In this document: in pieces, positions 52,309 to 61,748 of the stretch
Layout of the letters: each line of letters begins with the position of its first letter
Position numbering within the stretch: position 1 is the stretch's first letter
Assembly (NCBI RefSeq): GCF_003946345.1
Contig: NZ_RHNY01000001.1
Span: 124,001-188,000 of the forward strand
From: Levilactobacillus tongjiangensis
GTDB taxonomy: Bacteria > Bacillota > Bacilli > Lactobacillales > Lactobacillaceae
Length of the DNA stretch: 64,000 bases
Reading direction: 5' to 3'
Made by a program: the position numbers and the translations under genes
Notes under the pieces: generated by a model
Database searches by the model: none
The model's input: the letters and a program-made list of their open reading frames with translations, nothing else
What the model was told of the DNA's origin: nothing

Positions 52309-53871
52309 ATGGACAAGGAAAAGAAACACAAGCTGATTGAGTATGCTAACGGACGGTCGCTGGAAGAGATCAATGGCACGGTTAAGGTTCCCAAAGATCT
52401 AGGATTCTGGAAAACATTGTTTGCTTATTCAGGACCTGGTGCGTTGGTTGCCGTGGGGTATATGGATCCTGGAAACTGGTCAACTTCCATTACTGGTGGT
52501 CAAAACTTTCAATATTTGTTGATGTCTGTCATCTTGATGTCAAGTTTGATTGCGATGCTCTTACAGTACATGGCAGCTAAACTTGGCATCGTGAGTCAGA
52601 TGGATTTGGCCCAAGCTATTCGGGCGCGGACCAGTAAATCATTAGGGGTAGTTCTGTGGTTACTCACAGAGTTAGCCATTATGGCGACGGATATTGCTGA
52701 AGTCATTGGCGCGGCAATTGCGTTGTACCTACTCTTTCACATTCCATTGGTCATTGCCGTCTTTATCACGGTGTTTGATGTCCTGTTGCTTTTACTCTTA
52801 ACGAAGGTGGGGTTCCGCAAGATTGAAGCCATTGTTGTTTGTTTGATCATGGTGATTCTGTTCGTTTTCGTTTATCAAGTTGCACTATCCAAGCCAGACT
52901 GGTTGGGGGTGGTCAAAGGACTGATCCCAACGACTAAAACTTTTTCCACGGGTACGCAGGTCAGTGGGATGACGCCGTTGAACGGAGCATTGGGCATCAT
53001 TGGTGCGACCGTCATGCCACATAACTTATACTTGCATTCTGCTATTTCTCAAACCCGGTCGATCGATCATGATGATGAGGACGATGTGGCGCGGACGGTT
53101 AAATTTGCAGGACTGGATTCAAATATTCAGTTGACCTTTGCTTTCTTCGTCAATGCTTTACTCCTAATCATGGGGGTCGCGGTCTTCAAGACTGGTGCAG
53201 TCAAGGACCCCTCGTTCTTCGGGCTGTTCCACGCGTTGTCAGATACCAGTACCATGAGCAACGGGTTATTGAGCAGCGTTGCACGGACCGGTGTTTTATC
53301 TACGCTGTTCGCGGTGGCCTTGCTAGCTTCCGGGCAAAATTCCACAATTACTGGGACGTTATCTGGGCAAGTTATTATGGAGGGTTTCGTTCACATGCGA
53401 ATGCCATTGTGGCTGCGGCGGTTGGTGACCCGGCTATTATCCGTAATTCCTGTCTTGATCTGTGTCATGTTGACCAGTGGGAAGAGCGACATTGCTGAAC
53501 ACGAGGCCCTCAACGACTTAATGAACAACTCACAAGTTTTTCTGGCGTTTGCGTTGCCCTTCTCGATGTTACCGTTGCTGATGATGACGGATAGCAAGTT
53601 AGAGATGGGGGAACGGTTCAAGAATTCCTGGTGGCTAAAGATTCTGGGATGGTTCTCCGTCATTAGTTTGACGTTTTTGAATATGGAAGGCTTGCCGGGC
53701 CAGGTCCAAGGCTTTTTCGGGAGCAATGTGACGGGCGACAAGCTGCTGCTTGCCAATAGTATTGCGTACGGCTTGATTTTTGCAGTGTTGGCGTTGTTAA
53801 CGTGGACGGTCGTTGATTTACACCGCGGTAATCGGCGGTTGGCGGCAGCCAAAGCTAAGGATTCAGAGTAG
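52309..53871 (+). CDS. mntH: Nramp-family manganese transporter MntH, copy 2
   Basis: 520 aa, paralogue of copy 1 (roughly 85 percent alike by eye). DPGNWSTSI and MPHNLYLHS are kept; the C-terminal helix region and the loop near 195-215 vary. ATG 52309 follows GGGGGAGTGATTGG; an in-frame ATG 39 nt upstream is less well placed. No copy of the 17-nt MntR motif was found in front, so control may differ from copy 1. Confidence 0.93.
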   Translation: MDKEKKHKLIEYANGRSLEEINGTVKVPKDLGFWKTLFAYSGPGALVAVGYMDPGNWSTSITGGQNFQYLLMSVILMSSLIAMLLQYMAAKLGIVSQMDLAQAIRARTSKSLGVVLWLLTELAIMATDIAEVIGAAIALYLLFHIPLVIAVFITVFDVLLLLLLTKVGFRKIEAIVVCLIMVILFVFVYQVALSKPDWLGVVKGLIPTTKTFSTGTQVSGMTPLNGALGIIGATVMPHNLYLHSAISQTRSIDHDDEDDVARTVKFAGLDSNIQLTFAFFVNALLLIMGVAVFKTGAVKDPSFFGLFHALSDTSTMSNGLLSSVARTGVLSTLFAVALLASGQNSTITGTLSGQVIMEGFVHMRMPLWLRRLVTRLLSVIPVLICVMLTSGKSDIAEHEALNDLMNNSQVFLAFALPFSMLPLLMMTDSKLEMGERFKNSWWLKILGWFSVISLTFLNMEGLPGQVQGFFGSNVTGDKLLLANSIAYGLIFAVLALLTWTVVDLHRGNRRLAAAKAKDSE

Positions 53872-53883
53872 GGGGAAGGATAC

Positions 53884-54315
53884 ATGCCAACAACTTTCAA
53901 AAGGATTTTAGTTGGGGTGGATGATTCGGCGGACGCCTTACTAGCATTTGATTACGCGATTCATCAAGCAGTTCGGGATGAGGCGGAGCTAGTGATTGTG
54001 TCTGTCCTAGAAAATGAAACGATGAGTGTCTATCAAGTTTTGGACAATGACTACATTCATGGCGAATATGATGAATTGAAGGCGCACATTCAACGTTACC
54101 AGCAACAGGCTCGTGATGCCGGGGTTAAGCATGTGCGGATGATGATTGCGGAGGGTGAGCCCGGTGAAACGATCGTTAAGGATGTGATTCCCCAGGTGCA
54201 GCCAGATATTTTGGTGGTCGGATCGATTGCTAAGAAGGGTGTCAGTCGACACTTTGGCAGTCAGGCGGCCTACATGGCCAAATACGCACCCGTTTCGGTA
54301 TTAGTTGTTCGGTAG
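53884..54315 (+). CDS. Universal stress protein, partner of mntH copy 2
   Basis: 143 aa, close paralogue of the Usp at 51685 (ILVGVDDSADALLAFDYAI; VGSIAKKGVSRHFGSQAAYMA). Starts 12 nt after mntH-2. The whole two-gene unit was therefore duplicated together. A terminator follows. Confidence 0.9.
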   Translation: MPTTFKRILVGVDDSADALLAFDYAIHQAVRDEAELVIVSVLENETMSVYQVLDNDYIHGEYDELKAHIQRYQQQARDAGVKHVRMMIAEGEPGETIVKDVIPQVQPDILVVGSIAKKGVSRHFGSQAAYMAKYAPVSVLVVR

Positions 54316-54329
54316 TTTTATTAGAATAG

Positions 54330-54380
54330 AAAAAACACGTCGTAAAAATCAGGTTACCTGATTTTCACGGCGTGTTTTTG
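54330..54380. terminator. Terminator between usp-2 and guaC
   Basis: AAAACACGTCGTAAAAATCAG pairs in part with CTGATTTTCACGGCGTGTTTT; A/T runs on both sides. Confidence 0.8.
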
Positions 54381-54385
54381 TTTAA

Positions 54386-55372
54386 TTAATAACTATCGCC
54401 ATTCAAGATGGAACTCTTAACGATGACGTAGTCGACCGTTCGAATATCCAAGAGATTACGACCGCCCGCGTAGGAAATAGAAGATTGTAAGTCCTCTTTC
54501 ATAGCGTTGAGCGTGTTCGCAATATCACCACGGAATGGGACCAACATTTGCTTACCTTCGACGTTACGGTAGGCGCCCTTTTGTTTCTCAGAGGCGGAAC
54601 CCCAGTATTGCTTGAAGGTCCGACCGTCGATGGTCAGTAAGCTATCAGGGGATTGTTCGTGACCGGCCAGCATTGAACCAATCATGACCATGCTAGCGCC
54701 AAATCGAACTGACTTAGCGATGTCCCCGTTATACCGGATACCACCGTCGGCAATGATTGGCTTGCGGGCAGCTTTGGCACATAGCCGTAAGGCAGCTAGT
54801 TGCCAACCACCGGTCCCGAAGCCGGTCTTGAGCTTCGTGATGCAGGCCTTACCAGGACCAATACCAACTTTAGTAGCGTCGGCACCAGCATTTTCCAGTT
54901 CACGGACAGCTTCGGGGGTGCCGACGTTACCGGCAATAACGAAGCTGTCTGGCAGGTGCGTTTTGATTTGCTTAATCATGCGAATCACGGCGTCACTGTG
55001 GCCGTGAGCAATGTCGATGGTAATGTATTCTGGCACCAAGTTAGCGGTGGCCAGCTCTTCAATGAAAGCTTGTTCATCGGGTTTGACCCCAACACTAATG
55101 GATGCAAAGAGTGATTTTTCATGCATCCGTTCGATAAATCCGCGCCGTTCTTCAGGTTGGAAGCGGTGCATCACGTAAAAGTAATCGTGTTGCGCCAGCC
55201 AAATAGCCAGCGGTTCATTGATTACCGTTTCCATGTTGGCTGGTACTACTGGAATTTTAAACCGGTGAGGGCCAAATTCAATGCTGGTATCAGCTTCACT
55301 ACGGCTTTCAATGATACATTTATTGGGAATTAATTGGATGTCTTCGTAATCAAATACTTCAGCAGGATGCAT
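54386..55372 (-). CDS. guaC: GMP reductase
   Basis: A 328-aa enzyme reducing GMP to IMP with NADPH. The catalytic loop [17 protein letters not shown] has the Cys nucleophile. N-terminus [13 protein letters not shown] and GNVGTPE segment fit the GuaC2 type. Start ATG 55372 with AAGGAGTGA upstream; a GTG 3 codons before overlaps that site. It lies 27 nt downstream of purA on the same strand, so purine salvage/interconversion genes form an operon. Confidence 0.92.
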   Translation of the reverse strand: MHPAEVFDYEDIQLIPNKCIIESRSEADTSIEFGPHRFKIPVVPANMETVINEPLAIWLAQHDYFYVMHRFQPEERRGFIERMHEKSLFASISVGVKPDEQAFIEELATANLVPEYITIDIAHGHSDAVIRMIKQIKTHLPDSFVIAGNVGTPEAVRELENAGADATKVGIGPGKACITKLKTGFGTGGWQLAALRLCAKAARKPIIADGGIRYNGDIAKSVRFGASMVMIGSMLAGHEQSPDSLLTIDGRTFKQYWGSASEKQKGAYRNVEGKQMLVPFRGDIANTLNAMKEDLQSSISYAGGRNLLDIRTVDYVIVKSSILNGDSY

Positions 55373-55399
55373 GTGGGTCACTCCTTGTACTTAGTTAGG

Positions 55400-56686
55400 T
55401 TAGGCGTTCCAGACGTCTTGTAAGATGTTGGTTTGTTCCCGGTCAGGACCGACGGAAAGAGTAGCCAGATCAACGCCGACTAATTCAGCCAAACGCTTCA
55501 CGTAGTTTTGTGCGTTAACGGGCAGTTCCTCAACGGAATGACAGTGGGTGATATCTTCCGTCCAGCCAGGGAATTCTTCGTAGATTGGTTGGCAAGCGTC
55601 CAAGTCGACCAAACTAGCTGGGTAATGATAGATGGTTTCGCCGTTTAATTCGTAAGCGGTACATAGCTTCAAGGTCTTTAACCCGGTTAAAACGTCTAAA
55701 CAGTTCAATGAAAGACTAGTTAAACCGGAAACCCGCTTGGCGTGACGAAGGACAACGCTATCGAACCAGCCGATTCGGCGAGGCCGTTTCGTAACCGTTC
55801 CGTATTCATGACCAACTTCGCGAATCGTATCGCCAATTTCGTCAAATAATTCAGTTGGAAATGGGCCGTCACCAACTCGGGATGTGTAAGCCTTGCAAAC
55901 ACCGACAACGTGGTCGATCTTGGTAGGGCCAACACCGGAGCCGATGGTAACACCACCTGCAACTGGGTTGGATGATGTGACGAATGGGTACGTTCCGTGG
56001 TCGATATCAAGCATGACCCCTTGAGCACCTTCAAAGAGGACGTTCTTACCGGCGTCGATGGCATCGTTGATGACAACGGAAGTGTCGGTAACGTGGCCTT
56101 TGATTTGTTGCCCTAAGGCGTAGTATTTATTGAAGACTTCGTCAAAGTCTAAAGGTTCTTCATCATATAATTTGGTTAAAACATTGTTCTTTTCGATTAA
56201 GTTTTGGCGCAGCTTGTCAGCAAAGATATCGTGGTCCAATAAGTCGGCCACCCGAATACCAATTCGTTCGGCCTTGTCCATATAGGCAGGGCCGATACCC
56301 TTGTTCGTAGTCCCAATCTTGTTTTCCTTGGCCTTTTCTTGCGCCTGATCTAACAGGATGTGATAAGGCAAGATGACGTGGGCACGGTTAGAGATTCGTA
56401 AATTATCGGTTGCGACGCCATGTTCGTTAAGGTAGGCCAGTTCTTCAATTAAAGATTCTGGATTTAAGACGACACCGTTACCAATCACACTAGTCTTGTC
56501 GGCGTAGAAGATCCCTGAAGGAATCAAGCGTAACTTGAACGTCTGACCATTAAAGACGATGGTATGACCGGCATTGTCACCACCTTGGTAGCGGGCAATG
56601 ACATCAGCCTTCTCACTCAGAAAATCCGTGATCTTTCCTTTACCTTCATCGCCCCATTGACTACCAACTACTACTGTTGATGACAT
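55400..56686 (-). CDS. purA: Adenylosuccinate synthetase
   Basis: 428 aa. GTP + IMP + Asp to adenylosuccinate. N-terminal [12 protein letters not shown]-loop (residues 8-18) with the catalytic Asp, and the [11 protein letters not shown] segment near 125, RPRRIGWFD near 302. ATG 56686 follows GAGG by 8 nt; GTG 9 nt upstream overlaps that site. Divergent from purB, so both AMP-synthesis enzymes share one control region. Confidence 0.95.
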   Translation of the reverse strand: MSSTVVVGSQWGDEGKGKITDFLSEKADVIARYQGGDNAGHTIVFNGQTFKLRLIPSGIFYADKTSVIGNGVVLNPESLIEELAYLNEHGVATDNLRISNRAHVILPYHILLDQAQEKAKENKIGTTNKGIGPAYMDKAERIGIRVADLLDHDIFADKLRQNLIEKNNVLTKLYDEEPLDFDEVFNKYYALGQQIKGHVTDTSVVINDAIDAGKNVLFEGAQGVMLDIDHGTYPFVTSSNPVAGGVTIGSGVGPTKIDHVVGVCKAYTSRVGDGPFPTELFDEIGDTIREVGHEYGTVTKRPRRIGWFDSVVLRHAKRVSGLTSLSLNCLDVLTGLKTLKLCTAYELNGETIYHYPASLVDLDACQPIYEEFPGWTEDITHCHSVEELPVNAQNYVKRLAELVGVDLATLSVGPDREQTNILQDVWNA

Positions 56687-56689
56687 TGC

Positions 56690-56960
56690 AAACACCTCAT
56701 CGTTATTATTTGCTAGGCCGAACGCCCAGCAGAAATAAGTGTATCAAGTTCGGGTGGGAAAAGCAAGCAAAAAACGAAGAATTATTTATTTATGTTAAGT
56801 TAAAGTTCTTTTAATTAAGGGAAACAACTAATTATATAAAGATATAAAGGTGAAATAACTAGCTAAAGTGGGATATTCTGTGATATGATTATCTGTGGAG
56901 AAAAAACGAATAAAGTCTTTAATGTTCGGGTTTTACCTGAATTCACGGGAGGAAAACACT
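56690..56960. promoter_or_regulatory. purA/purB intergenic region with PurBox-like sites
   Basis: AAACCCGAACATT (minus strand, 56921-56933) matches the PurBox AWWWCCGAACWWT with one mismatch. A weaker match AAAAACGAATAAA lies about 56902-56914, and another near 56769-56781 (AAAAACGAAGAAT) on the purA side. PurR control is likely for purB. Confidence 0.5.
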
Positions 56961-58259
56961 ATGTTAGAGCGCTATACCCGACCAGAGATGGGCAGAATCT
57001 GGTCCCTTGAGAATCAATACCAGTCCTGGTTAGCTGTTGAAATTGCCATTGATGAAGCTTGGGCGCAGTTAGGCGAAGTGCCAGTTGCAGATGTTCAAAA
57101 AATCCGGGAGAATGCTAAATTTGACGTTGCGCGCATTGCTGAAATTGAAGCTGTGACCCACCATGATATTGTAGCCTTCACGCGTAATGTTTCTGAGTCC
57201 CTGGGCGCTGAACGTAAGTGGATTCACTTTGGTGTGACGAGTACCGACGTGGTCGACACGGCTCAGGGGTACCGACTGAAGCAAGCTAATGCAGTCTTAC
57301 GTCAGGACTTGGTTGCCATCATCGCGACGTTAAAACGATTAGCTCTTCAGTATAAAGAGACAGTCATGATTGGTCGGACACATGGTATTCAAGCGGAACC
57401 TACGACATTTGGGTTAAAGTTAGCTCGTTTCTACGCTGAAATGCAACGCAACCTAGACCGGTTTGACCGGGTTGCTGCGGCCGTTGAGACTGGGAAAATT
57501 AGTGGGGCCGTGGGGACGTTTGCTAACGTGCCACCAGAAGTTGAAGCGTTCGTTTGCGACCAGTTAGGTATCAGTGCGCAGCCAGTTGCTAGTCAGGTGT
57601 TGCCACGAGATCTACATGCCGATTATATTGCCACGTTGGCCCTGATTGGGACCGGTGTTGAAAATATTGCGACGGAGATTCGGAGTTTGCAGCGTTCGGA
57701 AATTCATGAAGTGGAAGAACATTTCAACCCTGGTCAGAAGGGCTCCAGTGCTATGCCACACAAACGCAATCCGATTGGTTCGGAGAACGTTACGGGATTG
57801 GCGCGGGTGCTACGAGGTACCATGGTCACCGCGTACGAAGACGTAAGCCTTTGGCATGAACGAGATATTTCTCATTCATCTGCTGAACGGATGATTTTAC
57901 CGGAAAGTACGACGTTGTTGGATTACATGCTGCATCGGATGAACAGCATTCTCAGCAACTTGGATGTCTTTCCAGAAACGATGAAAGCCAATATGGGACG
58001 AACCTATGGGTTGATCTACAGTCAACGGTTGTTGCTTAAACTGATTGAATCAGGGCTGAGTCGTGAAGCCGCGTATGATTTGGTTCAGCCGTTAACAGCT
58101 CAGGCGTGGGATGAACAAAAGCAATTTCGGCCGTTGGTTGAAGCCAAGCCAGAAATTACGGATCGCTTGACTCCCGAACAGATCGCCGATGCCTTTGACT
58201 ATCACTACCATTTACGCCGGGTTGATTTCATCTTTCAACGACTGGGGTTAACGAAGTAG
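56961..58259 (+). CDS. purB: Adenylosuccinate lyase
   Basis: 432 aa. Two reactions: SAICAR to AICAR and adenylosuccinate to AMP, releasing fumarate. Fumarase/aspartase superfamily loop SSAMPHKRNP is near residue 262, with the HDVVAF-like HHDIVAFTR near 68 and GRTHGIQAEP near 139. ATG 56961 has GGGAGGAAAACACT; the frame runs upstream but lacks any ribosome site. Followed by a strong terminator. Confidence 0.95.
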   Translation: MLERYTRPEMGRIWSLENQYQSWLAVEIAIDEAWAQLGEVPVADVQKIRENAKFDVARIAEIEAVTHHDIVAFTRNVSESLGAERKWIHFGVTSTDVVDTAQGYRLKQANAVLRQDLVAIIATLKRLALQYKETVMIGRTHGIQAEPTTFGLKLARFYAEMQRNLDRFDRVAAAVETGKISGAVGTFANVPPEVEAFVCDQLGISAQPVASQVLPRDLHADYIATLALIGTGVENIATEIRSLQRSEIHEVEEHFNPGQKGSSAMPHKRNPIGSENVTGLARVLRGTMVTAYEDVSLWHERDISHSSAERMILPESTTLLDYMLHRMNSILSNLDVFPETMKANMGRTYGLIYSQRLLLKLIESGLSREAAYDLVQPLTAQAWDEQKQFRPLVEAKPEITDRLTPEQIADAFDYHYHLRRVDFIFQRLGLTK

Positions 58260-58287
58260 AGACGTTTCTTTTTTTGAACCGTAACGC

Positions 58288-58333
58288 AAAAAAATCGCAC
58301 CGTTCTTAGGGAAGAACGGTGCGATTTCTTTTC
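58288..58333 (+). terminator. Terminator after purB
   Basis: AAAATCGCACCGTTCTT pairs with AAGAACGGTGCGATTT, then T tract. Confidence 0.9.
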
Positions 58334-58635
58334 ATGAGGAGTGCGTTCACATAAGGGGGGTGCGAACGCAGTTTAGAGGAGTTGGTTAGGCTTGAGGGAA
58401 CCTAACCAGGGAATGATTCTCTTAGGGGGAGAGAATCTAAAAGGGGATTGGATATAGATTTTGATTAGTAATAGTTATTAGCTAATTACTATGGTTATTA
58501 CTATACCCGGAGATTGTGAATAGAAAAGGTCAAAAGCCGTGACGACTTTTTGATAAATTGGTAAAGAAAAAATAAAGTGTGAAGATTCTTCGAATACGTC
58601 CCAAATACCGTTAAGTTAGGCTTAAGGTTACTTAG
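58334..58635. other. AT-rich intergenic region
   Basis: No gene found. A dyad TAGTAAT...ATTACTA around 58467-58504 could fold, but no T tract or conserved motif follows. Confidence 0.3.
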
Positions 58636-59568
58636 TTAGTTGAAGTAAGTTTGTAAAAATTCTTCAACGTGTTGCTGATAACGAGTCGGATTGATCCAGA
58701 AACTTTCGGCGTGTGAAGCGTTTTTCACAATCCAAAGTTGCTTAGGCGCGTGTGTAGCCGCGTAATTTTCGTAGGCCATACCAACCGGCACGTAGACGTC
58801 CTTTTCGCCGTGAATGAAAAGGATGGGGCGTTTGTTCTTTTTCAGCTGGTCGGTAGCAGTTACATCGCCGAGATAGTAGCCTAGCCGGCGCTTGGAAATG
58901 GTGCTAACTAACGGTTCGATTGGATACTTTGGAAGGTGGAACTGCCGTTTTAACAGGTAGGTCAATTCAGCCTCAATGCTGGAGTACCCACAGTCAGCGA
59001 TGATTTCTTTGACTTGTGGGGGTAAACTTTCACCGGATAACATTTCCATGGTTGCGCCCCCCATGCTGACACCAAACATAAGGATTTTCACGTCAGCGTT
59101 GGCGCGGTCGATGACCTGTTGAATCCATTGGAGGTAGTCCAGTCGGTCCAACCAGCCAAAACTAATGTACTTGCCGGCGCTCTCACCGTGGCCCCGGTCG
59201 TCTGGTAAGAGGACGTTAAAGCCCAAACGGTGGTACATTTGGGCAAAGTTCGCCATGGTTTCACCGTTACCCTTGTAACCGTGAGAAATGATGACAGTCT
59301 TGTCGCTGGGGGTTTCAGCGGGAATGTATTCTGCGACCATCCGATTTTGTGGGTCATGTTCGTGCAGGTACCATTTTTCCTTGTCGACGTGTTGGAACCA
59401 GTCGACATACGCGTAGTAGGCGTCAGCGTATTTTTGTTTGTCAGCCGAAGTTTCGGGAACGTAGTTGACCCGCTTAAAGGCAAAGCTGAATAAGCGTTCG
59501 CTGGCAATCAATGAGGTGGCCGCAATCCCAAGTAGGGGGAGGGTCCAGGTCAGCGTTTTTTTCTTCAT
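58636..59568 (-). CDS. Membrane-anchored alpha/beta hydrolase
   Basis: 310 aa. An N-terminal hydrophobic anchor (residues 8-28), then a serine hydrolase: VIISHGYKGNG near 92, oxyanion strand LLPDDRGHGES, nucleophile GVSMGG near 168, Asp in FIHGEKDVYV and His in NASHAESF. This resembles cell-envelope-associated hydrolases of lactobacilli; substrate unknown. The start ATG has GGACCTGATTAACG upstream, weak. Opposite in direction to purB; a second hydrolase of another type is found at 60605. Confidence 0.85.
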   Translation of the reverse strand: MKKKTLTWTLPLLGIAATSLIASERLFSFAFKRVNYVPETSADKQKYADAYYAYVDWFQHVDKEKWYLHEHDPQNRMVAEYIPAETPSDKTVIISHGYKGNGETMANFAQMYHRLGFNVLLPDDRGHGESAGKYISFGWLDRLDYLQWIQQVIDRANADVKILMFGVSMGGATMEMLSGESLPPQVKEIIADCGYSSIEAELTYLLKRQFHLPKYPIEPLVSTISKRRLGYYLGDVTATDQLKKNKRPILFIHGEKDVYVPVGMAYENYAATHAPKQLWIVKNASHAESFWINPTRYQQHVEEFLQTYFN

Positions 59569-59596
59569 CGTTAATCAGGTCCTTTCGAATTATTGT

Positions 59597-59636
59597 TAAA
59601 AAACCAGACTGCCCGCTAACACGGTTAGTCTGGCAC
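59597..59636 (-). terminator. Terminator of the tyrosine phosphatase gene
   Basis: Minus strand GCCAGACTAACCG pairs with CGGGCAGTCTGG, followed by seven T. Confidence 0.85.
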
Positions 59637-59639
59637 GGA

Positions 59640-60440
59640 CTAGGCGTCCAAATAAAGTTGTTTTAAATTAGTTAAGTCGCTGTGGGATAAACCTAAGACA
59701 TCCTTCAGGTAGTCTTGCGTGCCACCGTACTGCGTATTGATAATTTTGTTGGCAGCATCGAAGTAATCGTTGCTAACGGAGTACAGGGCCCGAATGTTCG
59801 AAGCAAAGGCCTCACCGTAGCCCTTCTTTAAGGCATCCGTAGTAACCAGCTTAATGTGCTCTGCTGAAGTTTCATTCGTCATCAGATAGTCTTGACGAAT
59901 CGTCTGGGGGTCAACTCCCAACGCACTCAACACAAAGAAGGCGCCCATCCCGGTACGGTCCTTACCAGCTGTACAGTGGAACAACACGGATTGTTGGTCA
60001 TCCTCGTTCGCCAGTAACGTCGCAAAGAAGTCGTGGTAAGCACTCTGCGCTGAATCTAAGGTCACCATTTGGCGGTAGACGTCGACCATGTGATCGTGAC
60101 CAGCGTGACCATCACTAGAAAAGCGTTTCTGTAAATCAGCCTCGCTGGCCGAAGCATCCGTCTGGTCATCTGCGGGGAAAACCGGGAGAAAATGGTACGT
60201 GACGCCTGCTGGCACGCGGTCTGGCGACTGAGCCTGTTCGTCCTTAGAACGGAAATCGACGTCGGCCACGACACCGTAATTACTTAGCATTTGTTGATCT
60301 TCCGGGGTGAGCTCAGCCAACCCAGCGGTCCGCAACAACTTGTGCCACTTGACCGTGTGCCCGTCAATCGTCCGGTAGCCGCCAAGCTCCCGAAAATTCC
60401 GACCGCCAGTCACATTTAAAATTCGTTGGTTGTCTGTCAT
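59640..60440 (-). CDS. Protein-tyrosine phosphatase (Y_phosphatase3 type)
   Basis: 266 aa. Signature loop FHCTAGKDRTGMG near residue 160 gives Cys nucleophile and Arg (CX5R). The N-terminal NFRELGGY is typical of this lipid/tyrosine phosphatase group (LipA/IphP-like). Substrate may be phosphotyrosine or phosphoinositide. ATG 60440 has GAAAGGGTGG 8 nt upstream; an ATG eight codons farther overlaps no site. Confidence 0.85.
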   Translation of the reverse strand: MTDNQRILNVTGGRNFRELGGYRTIDGHTVKWHKLLRTAGLAELTPEDQQMLSNYGVVADVDFRSKDEQAQSPDRVPAGVTYHFLPVFPADDQTDASASEADLQKRFSSDGHAGHDHMVDVYRQMVTLDSAQSAYHDFFATLLANEDDQQSVLFHCTAGKDRTGMGAFFVLSALGVDPQTIRQDYLMTNETSAEHIKLVTTDALKKGYGEAFASNIRALYSVSNDYFDAANKIINTQYGGTQDYLKDVLGLSHSDLTNLKQLYLDA

Positions 60441-60604
60441 TCGTTTTACCACCCTTTCAGTCATAAGTTGTTACCCTTTCTATTTTACCGGTTTTCCAGA
60501 AAATTACCTAGCAATTGGTTTAAGAAGGGGCGTTTTCGGCAAAAAGGCTGTATACTGTCAATTAAGAGTGAGAATTGTAGAAGGCAAAAGATAGGGTGAT
60601 AGTC

Positions 60605-61492
60605 GTGAGTTTGCGTGGGAAATGGTTACTTTTCAAGACCCAGCATAGTCAACTTAAGCAACAGATCCAGCAAGCGTTTTTACAGCCTAGTCGGCAAAAC
60701 CGGGCCGTAGTCCCCGAAAAGTTCCCAGCCAATATGGTGACTAAGGAACGCGAGGTCTTCGGTGGGCGGTTGTTGACCGTGGCCTCGGGTGCGCCATTAC
60801 CGCAACACGTGTTGCTATTTCACGGTGGGGCGTACACCATGCAGGGAATCGACAGTCACCGTAAATTAATGGAAACGTTGGTCGATCAAGCTAACCTCAG
60901 AATCACATATGTAGATTATCCGTTGGTTCCGGAGGCAACTGTGGATGATACGCTGGTGTTTGCGATGAATAGTTATAGCTATTTGCGGGCCCAGTATCCC
61001 GACGACCAATTCTTTTTAATGGGTGACTCTGCCGGTGGTGGTTTGGCACTTTCGTTGTTACAACAGCTGAAGGAACACCAAGAACCGCTTCCTGCCGGGA
61101 CTATTTTGATTTCGCCGTGGACGGACTTGAGTATGATGAATCCGGATTTGAAGACTGCTGCCAAGCACGATCCATATTTAACGCTAGCCACGTTAAAGAA
61201 AATTGGGTTTGCGTACGCTGGTGATCATCCAGTGACGGATCCGCTGGTGAGTCCCATCTATGGGAATTTTGATAATTTAGGACCGATTCAATTGTATTTT
61301 GGTGCTAATGAACTACTAGCTGCCGATGATGAACGGCTGCTGCAAAAACTTAAAGCAGCTGAAGGAACGCCCATCAAGGCCCGCCGGTTGAAGTCGATGC
61401 TTCACGATTATATTTTGTGGAATAAATTACCAGAATCCAAACGAACGTTGAAGGAAGTTAAGCAGTTTATTTTAACGGGAGACTTGGATTAG
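60605..61492 (+). CDS. Alpha/beta hydrolase, HSL-like esterase
   Basis: About 295 aa. The HGG oxyanion motif in LFHGGAYTMQG is near residue 75, nucleophile GDSAGGG near 142, Asp in the GANELLAADD segment near 240 and His in SMLHDYIL near 262, as in hormone-sensitive-lipase-type esterases. Cytoplasmic. Start is GTG 60605 after AGGGTGA; a GTG 9 nt before is possible. Confidence 0.82.
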   Translation: MSLRGKWLLFKTQHSQLKQQIQQAFLQPSRQNRAVVPEKFPANMVTKEREVFGGRLLTVASGAPLPQHVLLFHGGAYTMQGIDSHRKLMETLVDQANLRITYVDYPLVPEATVDDTLVFAMNSYSYLRAQYPDDQFFLMGDSAGGGLALSLLQQLKEHQEPLPAGTILISPWTDLSMMNPDLKTAAKHDPYLTLATLKKIGFAYAGDHPVTDPLVSPIYGNFDNLGPIQLYFGANELLAADDERLLQKLKAAEGTPIKARRLKSMLHDYILWNKLPESKRTLKEVKQFILTGDLD

Positions 61493-61549
61493 GCGGGGTT
61501 GCAGGACCATCTATCCTGGAAACTGTTTGATGTAAATAAGGAACCAGTA

Positions 61550-61577
61550 GGCCGGGTCGAATGACACGGCCTTTTTT
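61550..61577 (+). terminator. Terminator after esterase gene
   Basis: GGCCGGGTC / GACACGGCC stem with six T. Confidence 0.75.
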
Positions 61578-61748
61578 GGCGTACATTAAGAGGGAGATAA
61601 TAGTGACGACCAACTAGTTCTGCGCCTCAACAACTGTCGTAGCATTCGTCTTTGTTAACCCGTCTAATTTATCGGTAACCAACCAGTAATTCCCCATTCT
61701 TTTTGTGGCCAACGGCGTATAATATGAACATACGAAGGGGATGGATTC

